This document shows positions 30,652 through 38,548 of a stretch of DNA of 64,000 nucleotides, piece after piece. Within the stretch, counting starts at the first letter, position 1. Every line of letters begins with the position of its first letter. The DNA is from Lewinellaceae bacterium (GTDB taxonomy: Bacteria; Bacteroidota; Bacteroidia; Chitinophagales; Saprospiraceae): NCBI GenBank assembly GCA_016716135.1, contig JADJWX010000006.1, positions 310,001-374,000 of the forward strand, given 5' to 3'. The translations under genes and the position numbers were made by a program. The notes beneath the pieces were generated by a model. That model was not told the origin of the DNA. It ran no database searches and saw only the letters and a program-made list of their open reading frames with translations.

Positions 30652-30695
30652 AAAAAAGCCTCCCCGTGTGTTTTGAAGTGCGGGGAGGCTTTTCT
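30652..30695 (+). terminator. Terminator after the amylase gene
   Basis: The arms AGCCTCCCCG and CGGGGAGGCT enclose a 14-base loop, with a run of A before and TTTTCTT after. It could stop transcription from both sides. Confidence 0.85.
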
Positions 30696-30782
30696 TATTT
30701 CGTTTCGAGGTGAAAGTTTACACGGCACCGGGGCATTTATATCCCTAAATCCGTAGCATCTGCTCAATCAGGCATGAATAAC

Positions 30783-30813
30783 TTGACGGTTGTCCGGTGA
30801 AGGGCTATATTTA
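30783..30813 (+). promoter_or_regulatory. Candidate Bacteroidota promoter for the propeller protein gene
   Basis: TTG at 30783-30785 and TATATTTA at 30806-30813 are 20 bases apart. The second box differs from TAnnTTTG at the last base. It lies 40 bases before the start codon. Confidence 0.4.
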
Positions 30814-30852
30814 TATGTGTAAAACACTATCCGTTCACGAAATATAGCCGTT

Positions 30853-33800
30853 ATGCAACCCTTCTACCGCTTCTGTTCATTTCTATTCTTTTTTCTGACC
30901 GCTACTATTCTCAGTGCCCAAACCATTTCCTGGCAAGCCTTGAACGGCCCGCATGGGGTCGATCGCCTGTTAAGCTTGTCGGATGACAATGACGGCCGGG
31001 TATTCGCCTATGTAAATGAAACGCTATACAACTCGACAGACAATGGCGACAGTTGGGCGCCCTGCATGACCGGGATAGCTGCCGGCTCTATTACCAAGTT
31101 TAAAAGTTTTCAAAAACCGCTTTCCGGCCCGCTTTACCTGTTTTATAAAAACAATTTGCCGGGGAGCGTAGTCCGGTATGTGCCGGGAACAAATTCCTGG
31201 GCTACGGTTTCATTACCGTATGGCGGCCATTTCGTGGAGGGTTTTGAAGTCGATCCGCAGGGCCATTTTTGGGTGTTTACCCACGAATACCACGGCCTGT
31301 TGCATTTTTCGGCGGATGGCGGCCAAAGTTATGCGCAGCTCACCACGGATGGTCAGCTGCCCGGGAATTTCGAACAATTGGCGGCTTTTAATGAGGCGCA
31401 TTGCCTGATCGCCATGAGTGTAGGTGCTGCACAAACGGTCTATCATGTGAACCAGGGGGGAAGTATACAGCCGGTTGTAAACAGCACTTCCCTGCTGTAC
31501 CTTGGCTATAATCCGGCTTCCGGCACCGCCTTTTACAGCGACGGCACCGGCTTCAACCGTTCGACGGATGGCGGCCTGAGTTGGCAAAAAGTAACGACGC
31601 TGCCAAGCCAGGCTGCCAATCAGCATATTAATAATTTGATCTTTGGAGCCACGGGTGAGATATGGGCGACAACCTTGGGCGGTTTCACTTTCTATTCCGC
31701 AGACGATGGCTTGAGCTGGTCGGAATACCCGAACTTGAAAAGCTTATTCAGCTATTATATTCGAACCGATGCGGGTACTTGGTTTGTGATCAACGGTTGC
31801 GGTTTTCCGCAATTCGGCCGCAGTACGGATTTGGGTGCAACTTGGGTGGATATTTCCGATCGCTTCACGTTTCCTATTGTCGAAGACATTAAAAAAGACG
31901 CGGCCGGCAATTTGTACGCCTGGACTTGCCGTCGCGACGGCTATGAAATTTCGACGGATGAAGGGCAAAACTGGAGCGATTATACGATCCTGGACGGCGC
32001 TCCCTTAAAGGTCAACAGTTTGGCTGTGCGGTCTGACGGGATGATGTTGGCGCTGGGCGAAAACGCAAAGCCTTACCGTTCGATTGATAATGGTACAACC
32101 TGGGCAAAAATACCCGACATAGCCCCGCCTTTTGGCCCGGTTTCAACTCTTAACAGGTTCTATACAGGCCGGGACGGGCAGTTCTATTTTTTTGATGCTT
32201 TTTCCTTTGATGTATTCAAATCGGAGGACAATGGCGATACCTGGCAAAAGCTCAATATCTATTTTCCCAGGGATTGCAAACCTGTTTTTCATCCCAATGG
32301 CGACATTTTTTTTATCGATCATTTCCTCTATCGCTATGACGCGAACGCCGATAATACTGCACAGCTTTTTGTACCGTCCAATCCGTTGCTGTTGGACGAA
32401 GAAATACACTGTACGCCTACCGGAAATGTATTCCTTGCTGTGACTTCTGGCCAGGTATTCCGGAAACTATCCGGGAATAGTGCGCTGGAATTACTTCCCT
32501 TTTTTGCCGATAAGGAGGTTTATAAATTTGAATCCAACCTGGAGGGGGATGTTTTTGCCTTTTCCAGCAAAGGCCTTTTCCGAAGCGATGACGGCGGAAG
32601 CACCTGGGTGAACGTCGGCAATACGCCGAAACAGCCCTGGAAAATTTCGGCAGCTTATGTTGCTTCAGACCAATACATCTACACGGCATTCTATGGCGAT
32701 GTTATACACCGAAGCGCACAACCTGTTGCCGAAACAAACAGGGTTTCCGGCCGCGTTTGGGTGGATGGTAATGATAATTGCCTGTATGACACAGGCGAAT
32801 CATCAAACCTATTTGCAGCGGTAACTGCTTCCGGCAATGGTAATTACACCTCTTTCTCCGCTCACAACGGCAACTATATCCTTACCGTGCCCAACGGAAA
32901 CTACCAGTTGAATGTGAAAGCGCCCAACGCGCTTTTCGAACCCTGCGTCAGCGACGTGCCGATTGGCCTGAGCGGCCCGAACGACAGTGTAACGGTTGAC
33001 TTGCCCTTGAAGATTGTGGCTGCCTGTCCATACCTGACGGTTAACCTGAGTGCGCCGCTCCTGCGCCGTTGTTTTGATGTAAACTATCTGGTTTTTTATA
33101 AAAATGAAGGCACTGCTCCGGCTCCCGGTGCGTATGTGGAAGTCAGCCTGGATTCCTTTTTTATCTTTCAAAATTCCAGTGTCCCGGTGGCTGCCCAAAA
33201 TGGCCTGGTGTACCGCTTTGATCTCGGTACGCTCGAACCCGGCCAATCAGACTACATTTCTATCTGGCTCAATATTTCCTGCGATGCTGCTTTAGGGCAA
33301 ACCCACTGCATGTCTGCGCATATTTTCCCGGATCAATTGTGCCTGCCTACCCTCCAGGATCGCACGCAATATTCGGAATGCCGTGAAAACATAGGCGCCT
33401 ATGACCCCAATGACAAACGCGCTTTTGTGAACGGAACCGAGGAGCCTGGCTATGTGTTGCCGAACACGGAAATTGAATACCTGATCCGTTTTCAGAATAC
33501 CGGCACGGACACCGCCTTTCAGGTGGTCGTGGAAGACCGGTTGAGCACCCTGCTCGACCTGACCAGTTTGCGATTGATCGGCTCCAGCCATCCGTTTACC
33601 CTGGAGCTGCGCGATCAGCGGCTTTTGCGCTTTGTTTTTAATAATATTATGTTACCCGATAGTAACATCAATGAACCGGCCTCGCATGGTTTTATAAAAT
33701 TTGCCATTGCGCAAATGCCCGATCTGCCGCTGGGTTCACTCATCCAAAATGGCGCGTCTATCTTCTTCGATTTCAACGAGCCAGTGCGAACAAATGACTC

Positions 33801-34092
33801 AAAGCTGATCCTGGGAACGGTGCATCAAAAACCTGAACCCGGCAGCTTGTACCGGGTGAACGCCTGGCCCAATCCCTTTGAACATCTCTTGATGTTTGAT
33901 ATTGACGGCCCGGATTTGCCGGGGCTCATTACGCTGCGGCTGTTCGATGCCCTTGGGCAGCAACGCGTGCAGGAAACGTTTTCCGGAAAAAATCATACCA
34001 TCCAGCGCCAGGGACTAGAACCCGGATTGTACTATTTCATTTTGGAATACAACGAGCAACGGCTGGCAACGGGGAGGGTCGTGGCGCGGTAA
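30853..34092 (+). CDS. Secreted beta-propeller (BNR/sortilin-like) protein with DUF7619-like domain and T9SS tail
   Basis: The N-terminus has a signal peptide (residues 1-22, ending TILSAQ). Residues about 25-620 contain repeated Asp-box motifs (STDNGDSW, STDGGLSWQK, SEDNGDTWQK, SDDGGSTW), the mark of BNR/sortilin-like propeller blades. A short carboxypeptidase-regulatory-like segment follows (VSGRVWVDGNDNCLYDTGE, ~635), then the conserved repeat region of surface proteins with YDPNDKRAFVNG (~850) and a type A sorting domain (WPNPFEHLL, ~1005). The family is common in this phylum as T9SS cargo; its ligand is unknown. No enzyme motif is seen. It lies 102 bases before ruvA on the same strand. 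Confidence 0.85.
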   Translation: MQPFYRFCSFLFFFLTATILSAQTISWQALNGPHGVDRLLSLSDDNDGRVFAYVNETLYNSTDNGDSWAPCMTGIAAGSITKFKSFQKPLSGPLYLFYKNNLPGSVVRYVPGTNSWATVSLPYGGHFVEGFEVDPQGHFWVFTHEYHGLLHFSADGGQSYAQLTTDGQLPGNFEQLAAFNEAHCLIAMSVGAAQTVYHVNQGGSIQPVVNSTSLLYLGYNPASGTAFYSDGTGFNRSTDGGLSWQKVTTLPSQAANQHINNLIFGATGEIWATTLGGFTFYSADDGLSWSEYPNLKSLFSYYIRTDAGTWFVINGCGFPQFGRSTDLGATWVDISDRFTFPIVEDIKKDAAGNLYAWTCRRDGYEISTDEGQNWSDYTILDGAPLKVNSLAVRSDGMMLALGENAKPYRSIDNGTTWAKIPDIAPPFGPVSTLNRFYTGRDGQFYFFDAFSFDVFKSEDNGDTWQKLNIYFPRDCKPVFHPNGDIFFIDHFLYRYDANADNTAQLFVPSNPLLLDEEIHCTPTGNVFLAVTSGQVFRKLSGNSALELLPFFADKEVYKFESNLEGDVFAFSSKGLFRSDDGGSTWVNVGNTPKQPWKISAAYVASDQYIYTAFYGDVIHRSAQPVAETNRVSGRVWVDGNDNCLYDTGESSNLFAAVTASGNGNYTSFSAHNGNYILTVPNGNYQLNVKAPNALFEPCVSDVPIGLSGPNDSVTVDLPLKIVAACPYLTVNLSAPLLRRCFDVNYLVFYKNEGTAPAPGAYVEVSLDSFFIFQNSSVPVAAQNGLVYRFDLGTLEPGQSDYISIWLNISCDAALGQTHCMSAHIFPDQLCLPTLQDRTQYSECRENIGAYDPNDKRAFVNGTEEPGYVLPNTEIEYLIRFQNTGTDTAFQVVVEDRLSTLLDLTSLRLIGSSHPFTLELRDQRLLRFVFNNIMLPDSNINEPASHGFIKFAIAQMPDLPLGSLIQNGASIFFDFNEPVRTNDSKLILGTVHQKPEPGSLYRVNAWPNPFEHLLMFDIDGPDLPGLITLRLFDALGQQRVQETFSGKNHTIQRQGLEPGLYYFILEYNEQRLATGRVVAR

Positions 34093-34194
34093 GGTTTTGC
34101 GCGTACAAGCCAACTTGCGAATTGAAATCGCGCAGTATGTGATGCGACCGCCGATTATGTCCTACTTTTAGGGCTTCACGTACCACCCGTTTGC

Positions 34195-34785
34195 ATGTAC
34201 GCCTACCTAAAAGGAGAAATCACCTACCGCGCGCCGGCTTTCATTACCCTGGAAGTCAATGGTGTGGGGTACCACCTGAATATTCCGCTCAGCACTTTCA
34301 CAGCCCTGGAAGGGCAGGAGCGCAGTACGCTGTACACCCATTTCCACGTGACCGAAGATGCGCACACGCTCTACGGTTTTGCGACGCAAACCGAGCGCAA
34401 TTTGTTTGTGCAACTGATCAGCGTGACCGGCGTAGGCCCCACCTCGGCCCTGCTGCTCCTGTCGGCTATGTCGGTCGATGAAATCCGTTCGGCCATTATC
34501 GGCGAGCAGGCACATGTGCTGCAACGCGCCAAGGGTATCGGCCCGAAAGCCTCCAAACAGATCATTCTCGATCTGAAAAACAAACTGGCCAAAGAAGCCC
34601 CCGACGGGCCGGTACTGCTGCCCATGGCCGGCAGTGAAGCCCGCGACGAAGCGATCACTGCGCTTATGGCCCTGGGCATCAACCGCATCGGGGCGCAAAA
34701 AGCGCTGAACCAGGTGCTGAAGGAGCAGCCGGGGTTGACAACGGTGGAAGAGCTGATCAAGGCGGCGCTGAAAATGCTGGGTTGA
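34195..34785 (+). CDS. ruvA: Holliday junction branch migration complex subunit RuvA
   Basis: The 196-residue protein has the usual RuvA length and layout: an N-terminal OB-fold beginning MYAYLKGEITYR, two helix-hairpin-helix motifs (VTGVGPTSA about residue 78 and AKGIGPKAS about 112), an acidic linker and the C-terminal domain III (ARDEAITALMALGI to the end) that contacts RuvB. It binds four-way DNA junctions in the cytoplasm. ATG at 34195 is the only good start. In many Bacteroidota ruvA is followed directly by sprA; here about 3.8 kb of other genes lies between them. Confidence 0.97.
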   Translation: MYAYLKGEITYRAPAFITLEVNGVGYHLNIPLSTFTALEGQERSTLYTHFHVTEDAHTLYGFATQTERNLFVQLISVTGVGPTSALLLLSAMSVDEIRSAIIGEQAHVLQRAKGIGPKASKQIILDLKNKLAKEAPDGPVLLPMAGSEARDEAITALMALGINRIGAQKALNQVLKEQPGLTTVEELIKAALKMLG

Positions 34786-34794
34786 GGGGGCACT

Positions 34795-35116
34795 ACTTTT
34801 CAAATTAGACTTTTGACTTAAAAGGATATTCGCGGATTGTGAAGGTCCTTTGAATACTACTTTGCCATGAAAATTACTGGTGCCGAATATTTTATTCAGA
34901 TGGCTCGCTGCGCTCGCCATGACAACATTTTTTCCAGTAACGATCTAACAGATTTCTCCCTACGCTCGAAATTTCCACTGTTCCGGGTGAAATTTCGAGC
35001 GTAGGGAGAAATCTGTTGAAATAGTTGCTCTTAAACGGGCTGTCATGGCGAGCACAGCGAGCCATCTGGGTTATGTTAGCAAAGTAGTATTAAGTCAAAA
35101 GTCTAATTTGAAAAGT
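34795..35116. repeat. Nested foldback element (MITE-like), 322 bp
   Basis: Four nested arm pairs share one axis. Outermost: 34795-34820 with 35091-35116, perfect over 26 bases (ACTTTTCAAATTAG start). Next: AATACTACTTTGC at 34853-34865 with 35079-35091. Next: 34897-34924 with 35041-35068, one mismatch in 28. Innermost: 34949-34975 with 34989-35015, perfect over 27 bases, with a 13-base loop. It contains no gene. It fills the space between ruvA and the haloperoxidase-like gene, which is otherwise empty (34786-35164). Confidence 0.9.
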
Positions 35117-35164
35117 CTAATTTGAAAAGTTTAAAAGCCCTCTGACCGGCAGATTATTCGGGTA

Positions 35165-36532
35165 CTACCGCCAGGGCAGTTCAATTACCCGTCGCCCGAC
35201 GGCAAAACCCAAATCGGTGCCGGCATCTGAATCGGAGCGAAAATGTACGCCCAACGGTACCCGGCTGTACGCATTTTCAAGGGCCATCTCCCGAATCGAA
35301 TTAAAGGTCCGCGGTGTGCCGTTGAACTCCGTGCGGCCTTCGTGGCTGCGGTCGGTGAAACGGTAATCCGTGCCGAAAACAGATTCCAGGACGACGGAAG
35401 CCGCCGCGCCGAACGTCGCATGGCCGGAAGGGTAAGTCGGGAAACTGGGGGTGTAATAACCGCCGGAGCCGTCGGGACACATGATGGTGTTCCAACCCGG
35501 ATCGTTCTGATAGGCACGAATATAATCGACCGGACGCAGGTAATTGAACTTGTACTTTTCCTGCCAACACTTAATGCCCGCATCCGAAAGCGCCATGCTG
35601 ACTTTGGCGTATGCGACAACCGCCTCCAGCATGTCGGGCCGTTCGATGGCCATAAGCTGGTTGGCAATACTGATCCAGCGGCCGGCCGGGCTGAAGGTGA
35701 GAATAGGGCAGTCGTCGCTCCAGAATTCGGCAATCCAACGGTCTTCCTGTTTGCCGCCGGCTTTGATTTCGTTCACCAGTTGGCGCGTTTCCGTAGCTTC
35801 GGCATACAGCGCCGACGCCGGATCGGTGCTGAAAACCGGCGGGGGAGGGGCCACGTCGGAGGCCTGTGCGGCGAAGGTGCGCACCTTGCCCCAATGCGGC
35901 AGAAGCGCCGGTTGGTAGTCGGGGTAGGTCGGTTTCCAAAGCCCCGTTCCGGCGGGCGGCACGTAGGCGGGGTCGGTGTTGTGGAGGTAGGCTTCGTGGC
36001 CCCAATGATCGGCGGCCGACCAGTCGTACACCGTTTCGGCGACGTACCGGCCGTATTGCAGGGAGCGGTTGTAAATCGCCGGAGTCGTTCGGGATTGCAG
36101 GTCGGTGCGCAGGTCGCCGCCAATTTCCAACATATGAAATTGCTGTTCGGCGGGCGCAGTTGGGAAATACAGTTCGAAGGCCCGTTCGTATGCGGCATTC
36201 AGGCAAACTTCCCAATTGTACTCGTAGTCCGCATCCGGCTCCCGGATGAACAGCTGCGGGTAATGGCCCGAAAAGGACCGGTATTTTCCCCGGCTTCCGT
36301 GTACGATCGATTCGTAGGCGATCAAATTGATGTAGCCGAGGTTCCGGGCGGAAACCGGTGGCTTGTAACCCGGGCAGTACCGTTCGACATTCAGGTACAG
36401 CTGGTTCCAGATCAAGGGCGTCCGGTGCGAAAATGAAGCAGCCGGGCTGCTGATTTCCAGGCCGTTAAAATCTTCTTTGCAGGCGCCGAACAGGACAACC
36501 ATGGTCAACAGGAGTAGAATTATTTTATTCAT
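35165..36532 (-). CDS. Vanadium-dependent haloperoxidase-like lipoprotein (PAP2 superfamily)
   Basis: The start is set at ATG 36532 because it places a lipoprotein signal (LTMVVLFGAC, lipobox Cys) at the terminus; the longer frame upstream has no signal and begins at a non-ATG codon. The 455-residue product carries the three phosphate/vanadate-binding motifs of the family: KYKFNYLRP, PSGHA, and SRVPLGVHFRSD, whose His would ligate vanadate. It is probably attached to a membrane facing out of the cytoplasm. Halide oxidation versus acid phosphatase activity cannot be told from sequence. It is the last of four minus-strand genes between ruvA and sprA, with a 180-base gap before the next one. Confidence 0.87.
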   Translation of the reverse strand: MNKIILLLLTMVVLFGACKEDFNGLEISSPAASFSHRTPLIWNQLYLNVERYCPGYKPPVSARNLGYINLIAYESIVHGSRGKYRSFSGHYPQLFIREPDADYEYNWEVCLNAAYERAFELYFPTAPAEQQFHMLEIGGDLRTDLQSRTTPAIYNRSLQYGRYVAETVYDWSAADHWGHEAYLHNTDPAYVPPAGTGLWKPTYPDYQPALLPHWGKVRTFAAQASDVAPPPPVFSTDPASALYAEATETRQLVNEIKAGGKQEDRWIAEFWSDDCPILTFSPAGRWISIANQLMAIERPDMLEAVVAYAKVSMALSDAGIKCWQEKYKFNYLRPVDYIRAYQNDPGWNTIMCPDGSGGYYTPSFPTYPSGHATFGAAASVVLESVFGTDYRFTDRSHEGRTEFNGTPRTFNSIREMALENAYSRVPLGVHFRSDSDAGTDLGFAVGRRVIELPWR

Positions 36533-36712
36533 AGGATCAAAAAATTTAGCGTTGTTAAATGTGTGCTGTGGTCGGTAAAAAGAGAGCGGTAGCAATCCGC
36601 GATGTGTGCCGGCATAGCGTTGCCGGGCGGGTGCGGTCTGCCGACCGGCCCGGAGCATCGGGTTTTGCGTAAGCGGAATATGGGAGGTGTGTATTTCGGG
36701 AAGGCCTGCGCG

Positions 36713-37198
36713 TTAGTTGCAGGTTTCCCGGAGCAGGTCGTTGTACAGTTTTCGGTGTGTTTCGAGGGCAGTAGTGCCGCCTGCCCGGTTTATTTTTTCA
36801 AAAAGGGCCATTTTTTGCGATTCAACTTGTTGTGCTTGCTTTTTCAACGTAAGAATCTGGTCGCGCATGGCCAGATCGGCCTGCTCTACGGCTGTCAGGG
36901 CTTGTTTCACCGCCGGATCGAGGCTTTGGAAGGATTCGAACATCCGGATCAGATTGGCATTCCGGACGTTCAGCATATTGGATTTTTCTTCCGCGGGCAT
37001 GTCGGGTGGCAGTTTGGCTTCCATCAGGGCATTGACCTCGTCCCATGCGCTGGAAATGCGGGTTTGCAGTGTCCCCAACGTACAGCGAATGGTTTTTTCC
37101 TGGCGGCCCAGTTGCAGCAACTCGGCTTTGTAGTCACTGCGTGTAGTGCAACTCCCAAGCACGATAAGTGCCGGGAGGAAGTATAAAAACACGTTCAT
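36713..37198 (-). CDS. Small lipoprotein with helical body, function unknown
   Basis: The 161-residue product begins with a lipoprotein signal (LPALIVLGSC, Cys ~17). The rest is Lys/Glu/Gln-rich and predicted helical, with heptad-like segments (about residues 105-140) that suggest a coiled coil. I do not recognise a family. It ends 180 bases before the haloperoxidase-like start and begins 28 bases after the hemerythrin gene ends, so it may be co-transcribed with that gene. Confidence 0.75.
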   Translation of the reverse strand: MNVFLYFLPALIVLGSCTTRSDYKAELLQLGRQEKTIRCTLGTLQTRISSAWDEVNALMEAKLPPDMPAEEKSNMLNVRNANLIRMFESFQSLDPAVKQALTAVEQADLAMRDQILTLKKQAQQVESQKMALFEKINRAGGTTALETHRKLYNDLLRETCN

Positions 37199-37225
37199 GC
37201 GGTCGAATTTTAGTTTTACAGCGGC

Positions 37226-37717
37226 TCAGGCATCCAATCCGTTTGCGCCCGGGGCGGCATGTTCCCAGAATTTATCGTTCCAGTGGTCCGAATCGGGCAC
37301 TTCCCGGTGAATTTCTTCCAGCAACCGGAGTTGCTCGTCGCTGGCAACCTGTTGAATTTCGTTGAAAAGCACCCGTTCCTCAAACCGGATATGGTGGTCG
37401 AGTTCAAGGGCGATCAGCTCGAGGATCACCGGCAAATCAGTCGTTGAACGGAACAATTCTTCGATACGCCGGTGTTCGAAAACGGCCTGTTGAACCAGAG
37501 CGTTGCCGGCGCCCAGTATGGGGAAAAGCTGCCTTTCCTCGATGTCGAAATGCGCCGTCAAATGCTGTTCAAAAAACCAGTCGGCATAGCGTTTTATGCG
37601 TTCCGGCTCCACCTGGTTTTTCAACCCGGTTTTTATTTTCCAGCACAACAACAGCCCGTGGTGGTGCTCACGGCTCAACGGGCGCAGGGCGGCTTGTCGT
37701 TTTATCGGTTTTGGCAT
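37226..37717 (-). CDS. Hemerythrin HHE domain protein
   Basis: ATG at 37717 is preferred to the longer frame because it puts the protein start just after the palindromic site at 37756 and keeps the family's N-terminus (LRPLSREHHHGLLL). The 163-residue four-helix protein has the iron-binding His/Glu pattern: SREHHHG, HFDIEERQLFP, EHRRIEE, and HHIRFEERVLF. Such proteins bind a di-iron centre and sense or handle oxygen, nitric oxide or iron-sulfur damage. The next gene upstream is an Rrf2 regulator with the same operator, which supports a role in NO or iron stress (inference). Confidence 0.88.
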   Translation of the reverse strand: MPKPIKRQAALRPLSREHHHGLLLCWKIKTGLKNQVEPERIKRYADWFFEQHLTAHFDIEERQLFPILGAGNALVQQAVFEHRRIEELFRSTTDLPVILELIALELDHHIRFEERVLFNEIQQVASDEQLRLLEEIHREVPDSDHWNDKFWEHAAPGANGLDA

Positions 37718-37755
37718 GTTTTGATTTTTTCCTGTTTGAGTGATTTGCTTGGTAG

Positions 37756-37771
37756 CGGACAAATTTGTCCG
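37756..37771. promoter_or_regulatory. Operator palindrome before the hemerythrin gene
   Basis: CGGACAAATTTGTCCG is a perfect 16-base palindrome, 39 bases before the hemerythrin ATG. It matches the palindrome before the Rrf2 gene at 38268-38283 except for the two central bases, so it is very likely an Rrf2 binding site. Confidence 0.75.
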
Positions 37772-37789
37772 TTTTCGGGGCAAAAAAAA

Positions 37790-38224
37790 TCAGCGCTTCA
37801 AAATCGCGGCGCCGCTTTCCAGCGATTCGGCCAGTTGCCGGATGGCGGTTGTTTCCAGCATGGTTTTCAGTTGTTCGCGAATGCCCATGAATTCATGGTG
37901 CAGGGGGCAGGGGTTTTGGGCATCGCAATTTGCGAGGCCCAAACCGCAGCCCGTATAAATAAGGTTGCTATCTATCGTCCGCACCACATCGCTCAACATG
38001 ACCGTTTGCAGTTGGTGCGCCGTCATTTCAAACCCGCCGGTCGGCCCTTTGGACGACTGGATCAGGTCGTTTTTGCTCAGCTGCTGCAAAATTTTGGCGG
38101 TAAAGGCTTCCGGGGAGTCGATGGCTTCGGCAATATCTTTCAACCCGGTGCGCACCCCCCGGCCGGATTGTTGTGCGATATAAACCGCAGCGCGTATACC
38201 GTATTCGCAGGCTTTGGAAAACAT
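37790..38224 (-). CDS. Rrf2-family iron-sulfur transcription regulator (NsrR/IscR-like)
   Basis: The 144-residue protein has the Rrf2 winged-helix start (MFSKACEYGIRAAVYIA), the recognition-helix region (EAFTAKILQQLSKNDLI), the wing (SSKGPTGGF), and three Cys residues at 93, 100 and 106 in the loop that holds the iron-sulfur cluster. Family members sense nitric oxide, iron-sulfur status or redox. Its own promoter (TTG-N20-TAGTTTTG) has its -33 box inside the palindrome CGGACAA-N2-TTGTCCG, and the same palindrome precedes the hemerythrin gene 72 bases downstream. Self-repression and control of hemerythrin follow as inference. Confidence 0.93.
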   Translation of the reverse strand: MFSKACEYGIRAAVYIAQQSGRGVRTGLKDIAEAIDSPEAFTAKILQQLSKNDLIQSSKGPTGGFEMTAHQLQTVMLSDVVRTIDSNLIYTGCGLGLANCDAQNPCPLHHEFMGIREQLKTMLETTAIRQLAESLESGAAILKR

Positions 38225-38243
38225 TAATCGCTATTTTCTGGGA

Positions 38244-38287
38244 CAAAACTAGGGGCATTTTTTATAGCGGACAAGTTTGTCCGTTAT
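38244..38287 (-). promoter_or_regulatory. Rrf2 promoter with operator over the -33 box
   Basis: On the minus strand TTG (38274-38272) and TAGTTTTG (38251-38244) are exactly 20 bases apart. The TTG is part of the palindrome CGGACAA-N2-TTGTCCG (plus-strand 38268-38283), flanked by ATA and TAT. A GGACAAA half-site at 38241-38247 overlaps the -7 box. Binding here would block RNA polymerase. Confidence 0.75.
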
Positions 38288-38548
38288 ACTTTTTTCGGGA
38301 AATACCGAATTGTCGCGCACATTTCAAATTTGAAAAGTTTGCCGGGTGAACGTTGAAATCCACACAACCGGGCAACCATTTTCAACCACAACACGTCATC
38401 CACCAGTTTATACCCGGCGGAAAGTAACGGGGTGTAGTCGTAGGACGACTTGAAGTCGTCCTACGACTTTAGCCCGCCGCCAAGTTGCCGCCACGTTTCG
38501 CCGGGTAAATCCAACCAACGAATCTTATTTACAGACCTGCTTTTGAAC
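38284..38548. other. Gap between Rrf2 gene and sprA
   Basis: Holds TTTCAAATTTGAAAAG near 38322, like the ends of the foldback element, and the hairpin at 38436. I see no promoter with both boxes for sprA. Confidence 0.4.
38436..38468. repeat. Perfect 15-bp hairpin before sprA
   Basis: AGTCGTAGGACGACT and AGTCGTCCTACGACT flank a 3-base loop. It lies 80 bases before the sprA start. There is no U-tract, so a terminator is unlikely; it could be a dispersed palindromic repeat. Confidence 0.75.
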
